24,656 nt of DNA from Paulinella micropora (Eukaryota > Cercozoa > Imbricatea > Euglyphida): NCBI GenBank assembly GCA_009731375.1, contig BJOX01000012.1:859293-883948 (forward strand). The letters run 5' to 3'. Below, in pieces: positions 1-7,215 of this stretch; the first letter of the stretch is position 1; the number at the start of each line of letters is the position of its first letter. The notes below the pieces were generated by a model, which worked only from the letters and a program-made list of their open reading frames with translations, had not been told where the DNA came from and made no database searches. The position numbers and the translations under genes were made by a program.

Positions 1-262
1 ATTGTTATGGGTGGGGATGTGGAGGCAGCTCTAGCAACCGCACTTGGTGTATGCACTTGCACATTCGGTGACGTCTTACAAGAGGTTGCTGGGACTGCGG
101 AATAACTCGGCTTAGTGCAGTCTTGCCCTCAGGAGCTCCATCGGTGGCCCCGATCATCAGGCGAGAGACTGACACGGGGGGGTGGAGGATCTCGAACAAG
201 GGTATTGGAGGCTTATGTCCGTTGAGGATATGCCATTAGCTGCATCAGTACGCCTCAGATAT
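1..262. repeat. R1 interspersed repeat, copy 1 (partial)
   Basis: Nearly identical to 855-1120, with a few substitutions and a 1-nt deletion in the AATAACCTCGG segment. It is cut at its left end by the window start and runs directly into an (ATT)n tract after CAGATATAGTA. No credible protein is encoded; the open frames on either strand are short and shared between copies. The (ATT)n run at its right end would fit the 3' tail of a non-LTR element, but the family is not recognised. Confidence 0.85.
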
Positions 263-327
263 AGTATTATTATTATTATTATTGTTGTTATTATTATTAT
301 TATTGTTATTATTATTGTTACTATTTT
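262..327. repeat. (ATT)n microsatellite with GTT variants
   Basis: Imperfect trinucleotide tract joining the R1 right end to the head of SINE-like copy 1. It may be the tail of the R1 copy. Confidence 0.9.
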
Positions 328-328
328 G

Positions 329-486
329 GACACCGTGATAGCCCAGTGGTCAAGTTCTACCATCTGGGCCCTGTCGCCAGTTCGATTCCCGTCGGTGCCA
401 CCAGTATTTTCATTGAACATACCGCTCCGTCTGGACCAGTATTTTCATTGAACATACCGGTCCGTCTGGAAGTGTTGGAACTGCCC
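329..486 (+). mobile_element. tRNA-headed SINE-like element, copy 1
   Basis: The first ~75 nt (329-403) resemble a tRNA gene. TAGCCCAGTGG at 339-349 matches the pol III A box and AGTTCGATTCC at 379-389 matches the B box. GACACCG at the start nearly pairs with CGGTGCC near the end, followed by ACCA. The body carries a 35-bp module in tandem duplicate (400-434 and 435-469), then runs into a gap. The element is interpreted as a tRNA-derived SINE rather than a functional tRNA, because the D and T stems pair poorly and the same head recurs at 1636 and 1985 with the same non-tRNA body. Confidence 0.8.
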
Positions 487-618
487 NNNNNNNNNNNNNN
501 NNNNNNNNNNNNNNNNNNNNNNNNNNNNNNNNNNNNNNNNNNNNNNNNNNNNNNNNNNNNNNNNNNNNNNNNNNNNNNNNNNNNNNNNNNNNNNNNNNNN
601 NNNNNNNNNNNNNNNNNN
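487..618. other. Assembly gap
   Basis: Run of N between SINE-like copy 1 and an (ATT)n tract. Confidence 1.
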
Positions 619-651
619 TATTTATATTATTACTATTATTATTATTATTAC

Positions 652-709
<58 letters not shown>
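619..709. repeat. (ATT)n microsatellite
   Basis: Trinucleotide array. By analogy with the other copies it is probably the 3' tail of the SINE-like element lost in the preceding gap. Confidence 0.9.
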
Positions 710-712
<3 letters not shown>

Positions 713-1120
713 CCCAATGGCCTCAAGGCGTTAAACTGTGACGCCAACTCATGACCCTTTGGTGGTAGATGCTGGGGAGGAGGGTCGTTGCGCGCGTAAA
801 AGATCTTAAACTCCGCATATGCTGGTTGATAGCCCAGGACCCAGCAGACACCAGATTGTTATGGGTGGGGTTTCGAGGCAGCTCTAGCAACCGCGCTTGG
901 TGTATGCACTTGCACATTCGGTGACGTCTTGCAAGAGGTTGCTGGGACTGCGGAATAACCTCGGCTTAGTGCAGTCTTGCCCTCAGGAGCTCCATCGGTG
1001 GCCCCGATCATCAGGCGAGAGACTGACACGGGGGGGTGGAGGACCTCGAACAAGGGTATTGGAGGCTTATGTCCGTGGAGGATATGCCATTAGCTGCATC
1101 AGTACGCCTCAGATATAGTA
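710..1120. repeat. R1 interspersed repeat, copy 2 (most complete)
   Basis: The reference copy of R1, about 410 bp. It starts at CAGCCCAATGG immediately after (ATT)n and ends at CAGATATAGTA. Its left 180 bp recurs at 1204-1382 and its right 265 bp at 1-262. Frames on both strands are short, with no recognisable domain. The family is not recognised. Confidence 0.88.
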
Positions 1121-1203
1121 AATATGCCTTTGAAGTGTTGACTGTGACATATTTGAGGGAAATCCCGATGAAAAAACCTAGTCACACTTGCTAAACAGAG
1201 TTC
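1121..1203. other. Non-repetitive spacer between two R1 copies
   Basis: About 83 bp that recurs nowhere else in the window. It separates R1 copies 2 and 3, which are in direct orientation. No gene is seen. Confidence 0.6.
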
Positions 1204-1382
1204 CAGCCCAATGGCCTCAAGGCGTTAAACTGTGACGCCAACTCATAACTCTCTGGTGGTAGATGCTGGGGAGGAGGGTCGTTGCGCGCGTAAAAGATCT
1301 TAAACTCCGCATATGCTGGTTGATAGCCCAGGACCCAGCAGACACCAGATTGTTATGGGTGGGGTTTCGAGGCAGCTCTAGC
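1204..1382. repeat. R1 interspersed repeat, copy 3 (partial)
   Basis: Matches 710-888 with only a few substitutions, then enters a gap. Confidence 0.87.
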
Positions 1383-1635
1383 NNNNNNNNNNNNNNNNNN
1401 NNNNNNNNNNNNNNNNNNNNNNNNNNNNNNNNNNNNNNNNNNNNNNNNNNNNNNNNNNNNNNNNNNNNNNNNNNNNNNNNNNNNNNNNNNNNNNNNNNNN
1501 NNNNNNNNNNNNNNNNNNNNNNNNNNNNNNNNNNNNNNNNNNNNNNNNNNNNNNNNNNNNNNNNNNNNNNNNNNNNNNNNNNNNNNNNNNNNNNNNNNNN
1601 NNNNNNNNNNNNNNNNNNNNNNNNNNNNNNNNNNN
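1383..1635. other. Assembly gap
   Basis: Run of N hiding the right part of R1 copy 3 and the first few bases of SINE-like copy 2. Confidence 1.
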
Positions 1636-1892
1636 TGATAGCCCAGTGGTCAAGTTCTACCATCTGGGCCCTGTCGCCAGTTCGATTCCCGTCGGTGCCA
1701 CCAGTATTTTCATTGAACATACCGATCCGTCTGGACCAGTATTTTCATTGAACATACCGGCCCGTCTGGAATTGTCGGAACTGCCCGTGCGGGGGTGTCA
1801 TTAGAGCCTATCGTCAATTCTTCGTACTCCCCTCACGGTTGAGACGATGGAGGCTCATGTGCAGATTTGCATCAGCCATTGACAGAGAAGCA
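1636..1892 (+). mobile_element. tRNA-headed SINE-like element, copy 2
   Basis: Lacks only about 7 nt at the head because of the gap. The A box is at 1639-1649 and the B box at 1679-1689. It carries the duplicated 35-bp module (1700-1734, 1735-1769). The 3' body ends in GACAGAGAAG and continues into an (ATT)n tail. Confidence 0.82.
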
Positions 1893-1893
1893 C

Positions 1894-1984
<91 letters not shown>
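1893..1984. repeat. (ATT)n tail of SINE-like copy 2
   Basis: About 30 trinucleotide units with one ATC variant. SINE-like copy 3 begins at the very next base. Confidence 0.92.
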
Positions 1985-2213
1985 GACACCGTGATAGCCC
2001 AGTGGTCAAGTTCTACCATCTGGGCCCTGTTGCCAGTTCGATTTCCGTCGGTGCCACCAGTATTTTCATTGAAGATAACGGTCCGTCTGGAAGTGTTGGA
2101 ACTGCCCTTGCGGGGGTGTCATTAGAGCCTATCGTCAGTTCTTCGTACTCCCCTCACGGGTGAGACGATGGAGGCGCATGTGCAGATTTTCATCAGCCAT
2201 TGACAGAGAAGTA
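1985..2213 (+). mobile_element. tRNA-headed SINE-like element, copy 3 (complete)
   Basis: Full copy from GACACCGTG to the (ATT)n tail. The A box is TAGCCCAGTGG at 1995-2005 and the B box is AGTTCGATTTC at 2035-2045, one change from copy 1. The 35-bp module is present once (2056-2090), whereas copies 1 and 2 have it twice. Length without tail is about 229 bp, normal for a SINE. No target-site duplication is visible because both flanks are (ATT)n. Confidence 0.83.
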
Positions 2214-2214
2214 C

Positions 2215-2276
<62 letters not shown>
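2214..2276. repeat. (ATT)n tail of SINE-like copy 3
   Basis: Trinucleotide tract following the SINE-like body. Confidence 0.9.
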
Positions 2277-2278
<2 letters not shown>

Positions 2279-2327
2279 CTATTGTTATTATTATCTATTT
2301 CCCCAGTTTTCCAAACCAAGTTTACAT

Positions 2328-2378
<51 letters not shown>

Positions 2379-2379
2379 C

Positions 2380-2418
<39 letters not shown>

Positions 2419-2474
2419 CTTATTTACTTACTTACTTACTTACTTACTTATTACTTACTTACTTACTTACTTAC

Positions 2475-2505
<31 letters not shown>

Positions 2506-2506
2506 T

Positions 2507-2558
<52 letters not shown>

Positions 2559-2754
2559 CAACATTATTATTATTACATTATTATTGTTGTTGTTGTTGTT
2601 GTTGTCGTTATTGTTATTATTACTATTACTACCATCACTATTATTATTACTATTATTTTTTATTGTTTCTGGTATAACTCAGTGTAACGATATTGTCGTT
2701 GTTTGTTTTAATTGCTTCTGTTGCTCTTACATTTGTCATTATCATTGTCATATA
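2277..2754. repeat. (TTTA)n / (CTTA)n / (ATT)n / (GTT)n compound microsatellite with a short unique end
   Basis: 2326-2507 is (TTTA)n interrupted by (CTTA)n. 2508-2580 is (ATT)n, 2583-2606 is (TTG)n, and degenerate triplets follow. 2661-2754 is pyrimidine-rich and not obviously repetitive; no gene is seen in it. Confidence 0.88.
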
Positions 2755-3325
2755 TACATACATACACATACATGCATACATACATACATACATGCATACA
2801 TACATACATACATACATACATACATACACATACATACATACATACATACATACATACACACATACATAATACGTGCATACATACATACAATACAAACATA
2901 CATACATGCATACATACATATATAACATAACATACCATACCATACCATATACATACATACATACATACATACATACATACATACATAACATTACATAACA
3001 TACCATACCATATACATACATACATACATACATACATACATACGTAACATACCATACCATATACATACATACATACATACATACATATCTATACATAGAT
3101 ACATACATACATACATACATACATACATACGCAACATACCATACCATATACATACATACATACATACATACATACATACATACATACATACATACATGCA
3201 TACATATATACATACATACATACATCATACATACATACGTAACATACCATCACCATATACATGCATACATACATACATACATACATACATACATACATAC
3301 ATACATTCATACATACATACATACC
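2755..3325. repeat. (CATA)n array with five interspersed AACATACCATACC islands
   Basis: Tetranucleotide array. A variant block built on AACATACCATACC then ATATACATAC recurs near 2931, 2985, 3043, 3129 and 3238, giving a higher-order period of roughly 55-110 bp. No gene is seen. Confidence 0.9.
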
Positions 3326-3344
3326 TAGGGAAAGATAAGGATAA

Positions 3345-3402
3345 GGAGGAAGAAAAAGAACAAGGAGGAGAAGCCCACACTTCTCCCTTCCAGAGGGTAC
3401 GC
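3345..3402. repeat. Module M, copy 1
   Basis: AAAAAGAAC, then GGAGGAGAAGCCCACAC, a pyrimidine block and CCAGAGGGTA. The same order recurs at 3983 and 4171. It lies at the edge of a tetranucleotide array, 5' of hairpin element H1. Confidence 0.8.
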
Positions 3403-3495
3403 ATATAGTATATTATGTATGCATATACTATATTATGTAAGCGGCATTCATCGGTCACCTCCACAAAATATGGCCAGGTTACCGATAAAACTACA

Positions 3496-3591
3496 TATGC
3501 GGCGCGCCAAATTTGACGTGTTTTGCGGGCGTCTCGCCGGCCCGGCTCCGGCTCGCCCGCAAAACACGTCAAATTTGTGGCTAGCCGCATA
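3496..3591. repeat. GC-rich hairpin element H, copy 1
   Basis: A 96-bp inverted repeat. The inner arms 3509-3531 and 3554-3576 are perfect 23-bp complements around a 22-nt GC-rich loop. The outer arms TATGCGGC (3496) and GCCGCATA (3584-3591) continue the stem, with an imperfect middle. It is strongly GC-rich inside AT-rich arrays. The upstream TCGGTCACCTCCACAAAAT and GGTTACCGATAAAAC are shared with copy 2, so the repeat unit extends left to about 3450. Confidence 0.85.
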
Positions 3592-3601
3592 ATATACTAT
3601 T

Positions 3602-3668
3602 ATGGGTCGAGCCGGCCCGGCGAGACCCCATAAATTAGCCGGTTTTATCGGCGAGTCGCATATGTTAC
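3602..3668. repeat. Rearranged inverted fragment of element H
   Basis: GAGCCGGCCCGGCGAGAC near 3608 is complementary, with one mismatch, to the loop of H1. GGTTTTATCGG and CGCATATG further on are the complements of CCGATAAAAC and CATATGCG left of H1. The segment therefore holds pieces of H in opposite orientation with different spacing. Confidence 0.6.
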
Positions 3669-3835
3669 TTTTATGGGTCAGCTCTATCGAATTTATTTAC
3701 CACCCACAAAAGTTGTGCCACAAATATTCCGTATTTGCGTTATTTTTTGTTAACGTAATTAACTCATTATTTTCATTTAATGAGTCACTTTTCGACACCG
3801 TAATTATCGCTTTATAGGGTTGCTGACCCATAAAA
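3669..3835. mobile_element. MITE-like segment with 14-bp terminal inverted repeats
   Basis: TTTTATGGGTCAGC at 3669-3682 is the exact complement of GCTGACCCATAAAA at 3822-3835, bounding a 167-bp AT-rich interior with no coding capacity. An inner inverted repeat (ACTCATTA / TAATGAGT) lies near 3761-3786. No clear target-site duplication is visible and no second copy occurs in the window, so MITE status is an inference. Confidence 0.4.
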
Positions 3836-3911
3836 TTATGTATATATGTATGTATGTATGTATATATGTATGTATTTATGTCTGTATGTATGTATGTATG
3901 TATGTATGTAT

Positions 3912-3946
<35 letters not shown>

Positions 3947-3982
3947 TGTATGTATGTATGTATGTATGTATATATGTATGTA
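3836..3982. repeat. (TATG)n and (TG)n microsatellite
   Basis: Tetranucleotide array with a (TG)n block around 3914-3945. The orientation is opposite to the CATA array at 2755. Confidence 0.92.
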
Positions 3983-4031
3983 TAAAAAGAACGAGAAGCC
4001 CACACCTCTCTCTCCCAGAGGGTATGTATAA
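3983..4031. repeat. Module M, copy 2
   Basis: ATAAAAAGAAC, GAGAAGCCCACAC and CCCAGAGGGTATGTATAAAT. It is shorter than copy 3 in the GA-rich part. It is flanked on both sides by (TATG)n and is not followed by a hairpin. Confidence 0.82.
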
Positions 4032-4033
4032 AT

Positions 4034-4069
4034 TATGTATGTATGTATGTATGTATGTATGTATGTATG

Positions 4070-4159
<90 letters not shown>

Positions 4160-4170
4160 ATATGTATGTA
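4034..4170. repeat. (TATG)n-(TA)n-(TG)n compound microsatellite
   Basis: Three successive simple-repeat blocks between module M copies 2 and 3. Confidence 0.92.
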
Positions 4171-4222
4171 TAAAAAGAACAACGAGGAGAAGCCCACACC
4201 TCTCCCTCCCAGAGGGTATGTA
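4171..4222. repeat. Module M, copy 3
   Basis: Same order as copies 1 and 2, followed by TATAAATTATG as in copy 2, then (TATG)n, then hairpin element H2. Confidence 0.82.
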
Positions 4223-4225
4223 TAA

Positions 4226-4280
4226 ATTATGTATGTATGTATGTATGTATGTATGTATGTATGTATGTATGTATGTATGT
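4226..4280. repeat. (TATG)n microsatellite
   Basis: Array separating module M copy 3 from hairpin element H2. Confidence 0.9.
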
Positions 4281-4332
4281 TTTTCTCGGTCACCTCCACA
4301 AAATGTGTGGTCAGGTTACCGATAAAACTACA

Positions 4333-4428
4333 TATGCGGCGCGCCAGATTCGACGTGTTTTGCGGGCGTCTCGCCGGCCCGGCTCCGGCTCGCCCGCAAA
4401 ACACGTCAAATTTGTGGCTAGCCGCATA
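4333..4428. repeat. GC-rich hairpin element H, copy 2
   Basis: Same 96-bp length as H1, 837 bp downstream. The inner arms are 4346-4368 and 4391-4413, and the left arm has two substitutions that break pairing. The shared left flank begins near 4285 (CTCGGTCACCTCCAC). The loop is identical to that of H1. It is bounded on the right by (TATG)n. Confidence 0.85.
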
Positions 4429-4436
4429 ATATACTA

Positions 4437-4539
4437 GTATGTATGTATGTATGTATGTAGGTAAAGTCTGAGTTGTCACTGTCCCCTCGAGGCTGGAGAA
4501 GCTCTGTAATCTATCTATCTATCTATCTACCTATCTATA

Positions 4540-4589
<50 letters not shown>

Positions 4590-4634
4590 CCTACCTACCT
4601 ACCTACCTACCTACCTACCTACCTACCTATCTAC

Positions 4635-4716
<82 letters not shown>
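4437..4716. repeat. (TATG)n remnant, then (TATC)n/(TACC)n array
   Basis: 4437-4460 is TATG. 4461-4507 is a short non-repetitive stretch with no recognisable feature. 4508-4716 is (CTAT)n with an internal (CTAC)n block around 4587-4640. Confidence 0.9.
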
Positions 4717-4846
4717 GTCTCCTCCTCCTCCCCCTCCTCCCCCTCCTCCTTCTTCTCCTCCTCCTCGTCCTCTTCCTCCTCCTCCTCCTCCTCCTCCTTC
4801 ATCAGGACCACCCTAATTCATCATCATCATCATCATCAACATTCTT
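4717..4846. repeat. (TCC)n and (TCA)n triplet tract
   Basis: Pyrimidine-rich CTCCTC stretch followed by (ATC)n, lying just upstream of the exon-like segment at 4897. Confidence 0.85.
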
Positions 4847-4896
4847 TATATATATCTACATACATAAGTTATGTTTGTATGTATATATCTCCACAG

Positions 4897-4993
4897 GGTA
4901 CGCCATGGAAAAGAGCTACGTCAACAAACACCATGGAGCAGCCAGTCATCAGCGAAACGGCTACCGTTACTACCGTTACGGACAAAGCAGAAG
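4897..4993 (+). CDS. Candidate internal exon (97 nt), product unknown
   Basis: The segment is non-repetitive upstream and bounded by an acceptor-like TATCTCCACAG (AG 4895-4896) and a donor-like AAG|GTATG (GT 4994-4995). All codons are open in the frame reading Gly-Thr-Pro-Trp-Lys, then a Thr/Val-rich stretch ([14 protein letters not shown]). A second frame, rich in Tyr and Arg, is also open, so the frame is not certain. The last ~45 nt plus the donor and following bases recur, diverged, at 5036, 5347, 5438 and in inverted form at 5681-5790. It may therefore be the source of a local repeat or just another member of it. No protein family is recognised. Confidence 0.35.
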
Positions 4994-5030
4994 GTATGCA
5001 CAATGGGTAGGTAGATAGGTAGAGGTAGGT

Positions 5031-5080
5031 CGATAGCCAGTCATGAACGAAACGGTTACCGTTACGAACAGGGTCTCTAT
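5031..5080 (+). repeat. Diverged copy of the exon 3' end
   Basis: AGCCAGTCATGAACGAAACG, then GTTACCGTTACG, aligns with 4946-4981. The exon donor context is not conserved here. It is preceded by a TAGG-rich tract and followed by (CT)n. Confidence 0.7.
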
Positions 5081-5123
5081 CTATCTCTCTCTATCTCTCT
5101 CTCTCTCTCCCTCTCTCTTTCTA

Positions 5124-5159
<36 letters not shown>

Positions 5160-5165
5160 CATATC

Positions 5166-5243
<78 letters not shown>

Positions 5244-5251
5244 CCCTCCCT

Positions 5252-5305
<54 letters not shown>
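5080..5305. repeat. (CT)n-(TA)n-(TATC)n-(CT)n compound microsatellite
   Basis: Pyrimidine tracts on both sides of a (TATC)n core at about 5165-5243. From 5306 the simple-repeat strand flips to GATA/GTAG. Confidence 0.9.
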
Positions 5306-5306
<1 letters not shown>

Positions 5307-5346
5307 GAGGTAGGAAGGTAGATAGGTAGAGGTAGGTAGATAGCCT

Positions 5347-5468
5347 GTCATTTGCGAAACGGCCGACGGTTACTGGACATAGTGAGTACGTAGAGATAGG
5401 TAGAGGTATGTAGATAGTGAGTAGGTAGAGGTAGGTAGCGAAACGGTTACCGTTACTGGACATAGAAA

Positions 5469-5474
<6 letters not shown>
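5347..5474 (+). repeat. Inverted duplication, left arm
   Basis: Contains two exon-derived blocks, 5347-5376 and 5438-5474, separated by a TAGG/GTAGA-rich stretch. Both blocks are exact reverse complements of blocks in the right arm (5761-5790 and 5681-5717). The left arm is about 18 bp longer because of extra GTAGA-type sequence. Confidence 0.9.
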
Positions 5475-5499
<25 letters not shown>

Positions 5500-5500
5500 T

Positions 5501-5531
<31 letters not shown>

Positions 5532-5680
5532 CTGGACATAGGTAGGTGAATAGGTAGCTAGCTAGGTAGGTATGTGTGTATGTGTGTAGTATGTAAGTGG
5601 ACACTCGATAAAGAAAGCGATTCTCTTCTACTATCTATCTATCTATCTATCTATCTACCTATCTATCTATCTATCGATGT
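5475..5680. repeat. Spacer of the inverted duplication: (GATA)n, unique bases, (TATC)n
   Basis: (GATA)n at 5475-5530 faces (TATC)n at 5632-5675, so the simple repeats are inverted too. A 41-bp block at 5591-5631 (ATGTAAGTGG, then ACACTCGATAAAGAAAGCGA) is directly repeated at 5800-5840. Confidence 0.85.
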
Positions 5681-5790
5681 ATCTATTTTCTATGTCCAGT
5701 AACGGTAACCGTTTCGCTGCCCACCTATACCTACTCACTTTCTACATACCTTCTGTCCTGCCAGTAACCGTCGGCCGTTTCGCAAATGAC
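5681..5790 (-). repeat. Inverted duplication, right arm
   Basis: Reverse complement of the left arm. It contains perfect complements of 37 bp (5681-5717 with 5438-5474) and 30 bp (5761-5790 with 5347-5376). Read on the minus strand it keeps GACAGAAGGTATGTAG, matching the donor region of the 4897 exon (AAAGCAGAAGGTATGCAC). Confidence 0.9.
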
Positions 5791-5799
5791 TGTGTGTGT

Positions 5800-5840
5800 A
5801 TGTAAGTGGACACTCGATAAAGAAAGCGATTCTCTTCTAC
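5800..5840 (+). repeat. 41-bp direct repeat, second copy
   Basis: Exact repeat of 5591-5631, offset 209 bp. It lies just outside the right arm, whereas the first copy lies in the spacer. 5841-5906 is followed by unique AT-rich sequence with a possible acceptor at 5867-5868; no convincing exon is seen. Confidence 0.88.
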
Positions 5841-5906
5841 CATCTTCATTCTGTTGTATTATTAACAGAAAAGATTTTGTTGAAAGAAAAGAGTGTATGT
5901 ATTTAG

Positions 5907-5945
5907 GTATGTACGTATGTATGTATGTATGTATGTATGTATGTA

Positions 5946-5985
<40 letters not shown>

Positions 5986-6197
5986 CATATGGGGAACCGC
6001 TACATACATACATACATACATACATACATACATACATACATACATACGTACGTACGTACGTACGTACATACATACATACATACATACATGCATGCATACA
6101 TACATACATACATACATACATACATACATACATGACATACACACATAACGTACATACATAACACACATACATACATGCATACATACATACATAACAT

Positions 6198-6230
<33 letters not shown>

Positions 6231-6360
6231 TAACATACATAACATACACAATACATACATACATACACACATACATACATACGTACATACATACATACAT
6301 ACATACATACATAACATACACACATAACGTACATACACAACATACATAACATACATAACG
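5907..6360. repeat. (TATG)n-(TG)n facing (CATA)n, with (ACGT)n and CACA blocks
   Basis: (TATG)n and (TG)n run to 5982. After a ~17-bp centre (GGCATATGGGGAACCGC) the strand flips to (CATA)n. 6046-6066 is the self-complementary (TACG)n. A 27-bp block around CATACACACATAACGTACAT occurs at about 6131 and 6310. No gene is seen. Confidence 0.9.
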
Positions 6361-6397
<37 letters not shown>

Positions 6398-6410
6398 GCA
6401 TATACATATG

Positions 6411-6469
<59 letters not shown>

Positions 6470-6633
6470 GCATATACATATACATATGCATATACATATA
6501 TATATATATATATATCTATGTATATATATATACATACATACATCTACATCTACATCTACATCTACATTTACATCTACATCTACATCTACATATACATCTA
6601 CATTTCCATATGCATATACATACACATATACAT
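6361..6633. repeat. Hexamer array (CATATA)n with CATATG variants and (CATCTA)n
   Basis: 6361-6530 is the ACATAT hexamer, with CATATG at fairly regular intervals and a (TA)n core. 6541-6605 is (ACATCT)n. Confidence 0.9.
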
Positions 6634-6676
6634 ATAAATATAGCGAGTGGTGATGATGGGGCATTGGGGGAGACGC
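6634..6676 (+). repeat. 43-bp island, copy 1
   Basis: ATAAATATAG, then AGTGGTGATGATGGGGCATT and GGAGACG. Repeated at 6795-6836 with three or four substitutions. Both copies are embedded in the same hexamer array. Confidence 0.88.
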
Positions 6677-6750
6677 ATACATATACATATACATATACAT
6701 ATACACATACATATGCATATACATATACATATATATACATATTCATATAT

Positions 6751-6791
<41 letters not shown>

Positions 6792-6794
6792 AAT
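6677..6794. repeat. (CATATA)n hexamer array
   Basis: Same hexamer family as 6361-6530, between the two 43-bp islands. Confidence 0.9.
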
Positions 6795-6848
6795 ATAAAT
6801 ATAGTTAGTGGTGATGATGGGGCATTGGAGGAGACGCCAGATAAGGTT
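6795..6848 (+). repeat. 43-bp island, copy 2
   Basis: Second copy of 6634-6676, followed by CCAGATAAGGTTG and then (TATC)n. Here the island marks the switch from hexamer to tetramer array. Confidence 0.85.
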
Positions 6849-6849
6849 G

Positions 6850-6925
<76 letters not shown>

Positions 6926-6942
6926 CCTACCTACCTACCTAC

Positions 6943-6986
<44 letters not shown>
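6849..6986. repeat. (TATC)n array with a (TACC)n block
   Basis: Tetranucleotide array ending at a 10-base gap. Confidence 0.93.
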
Positions 6987-6996
6987 NNNNNNNNNN
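6987..6996. other. Assembly gap (10 N)
   Basis: A 10-base gap immediately beside the left arm of the large palindrome. Fixed-length gaps like this usually mean the true distance is unknown. Confidence 1.
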
Positions 6997-7215
6997 ATAC
7001 CAAAGCTCCCTAGTACCAGGCGGGGCCAGGGCTCGTTCCATAAAGCGCCCCTTGCAGAACGAGCTCCCACCTCCATTACAGAGGGCCCAGTAAGCATCAG
7101 TCTCGAAACTCCATCTGCTTACTGGGCCCTCTGTAATGGAGGTGGGAGCTCGTTCTGCAAGGGGCGCTTTATGGAACGAGCCCTGGCCCCGCCTGGTACT
7201 AGGAAGCTTTGGTAT
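6997..7215. repeat. Near-perfect palindrome, 100-bp arms, within repeat family F
   Basis: The left arm 6997-7096 and right arm 7116-7215 are reverse complements with a single mismatch (AGGGAG versus AGGAAG). The loop is 19 nt (7097-7115). The right arm is in the same orientation as the F copies at 14791 and 15253. In the 15253 copy the sequence left of the loop is unrelated, so the palindrome is an inverted duplication of part of F. Its left end abuts a gap, so a fold-back assembly or library artefact is possible. Confidence 0.92.

Noticed and set aside
329-403. Functional tRNA gene
   Set aside because: A and B boxes and an acceptor-like pairing are present, but the D and T stems pair poorly, three extra bases lie before the A box, and the same head is joined to the same non-tRNA body at 1636 and 1985.
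3225-3590. Minus-strand ORF over hairpin H1 encoding an Arg/Pro/Glu-rich peptide
   Set aside because: It crosses a perfect inverted repeat and runs into a CATA array. The related ORF over H2 reads only through the same hairpin, with no conserved start.
5869-5906. 38-nt exon between ATTAACAG and TTTAG|GTATGT
   Set aside because: Weak acceptor without a pyrimidine tract, AT-rich low-information content, and the donor is the start of a (TATG)n array. Nothing beyond the dinucleotides supports it.
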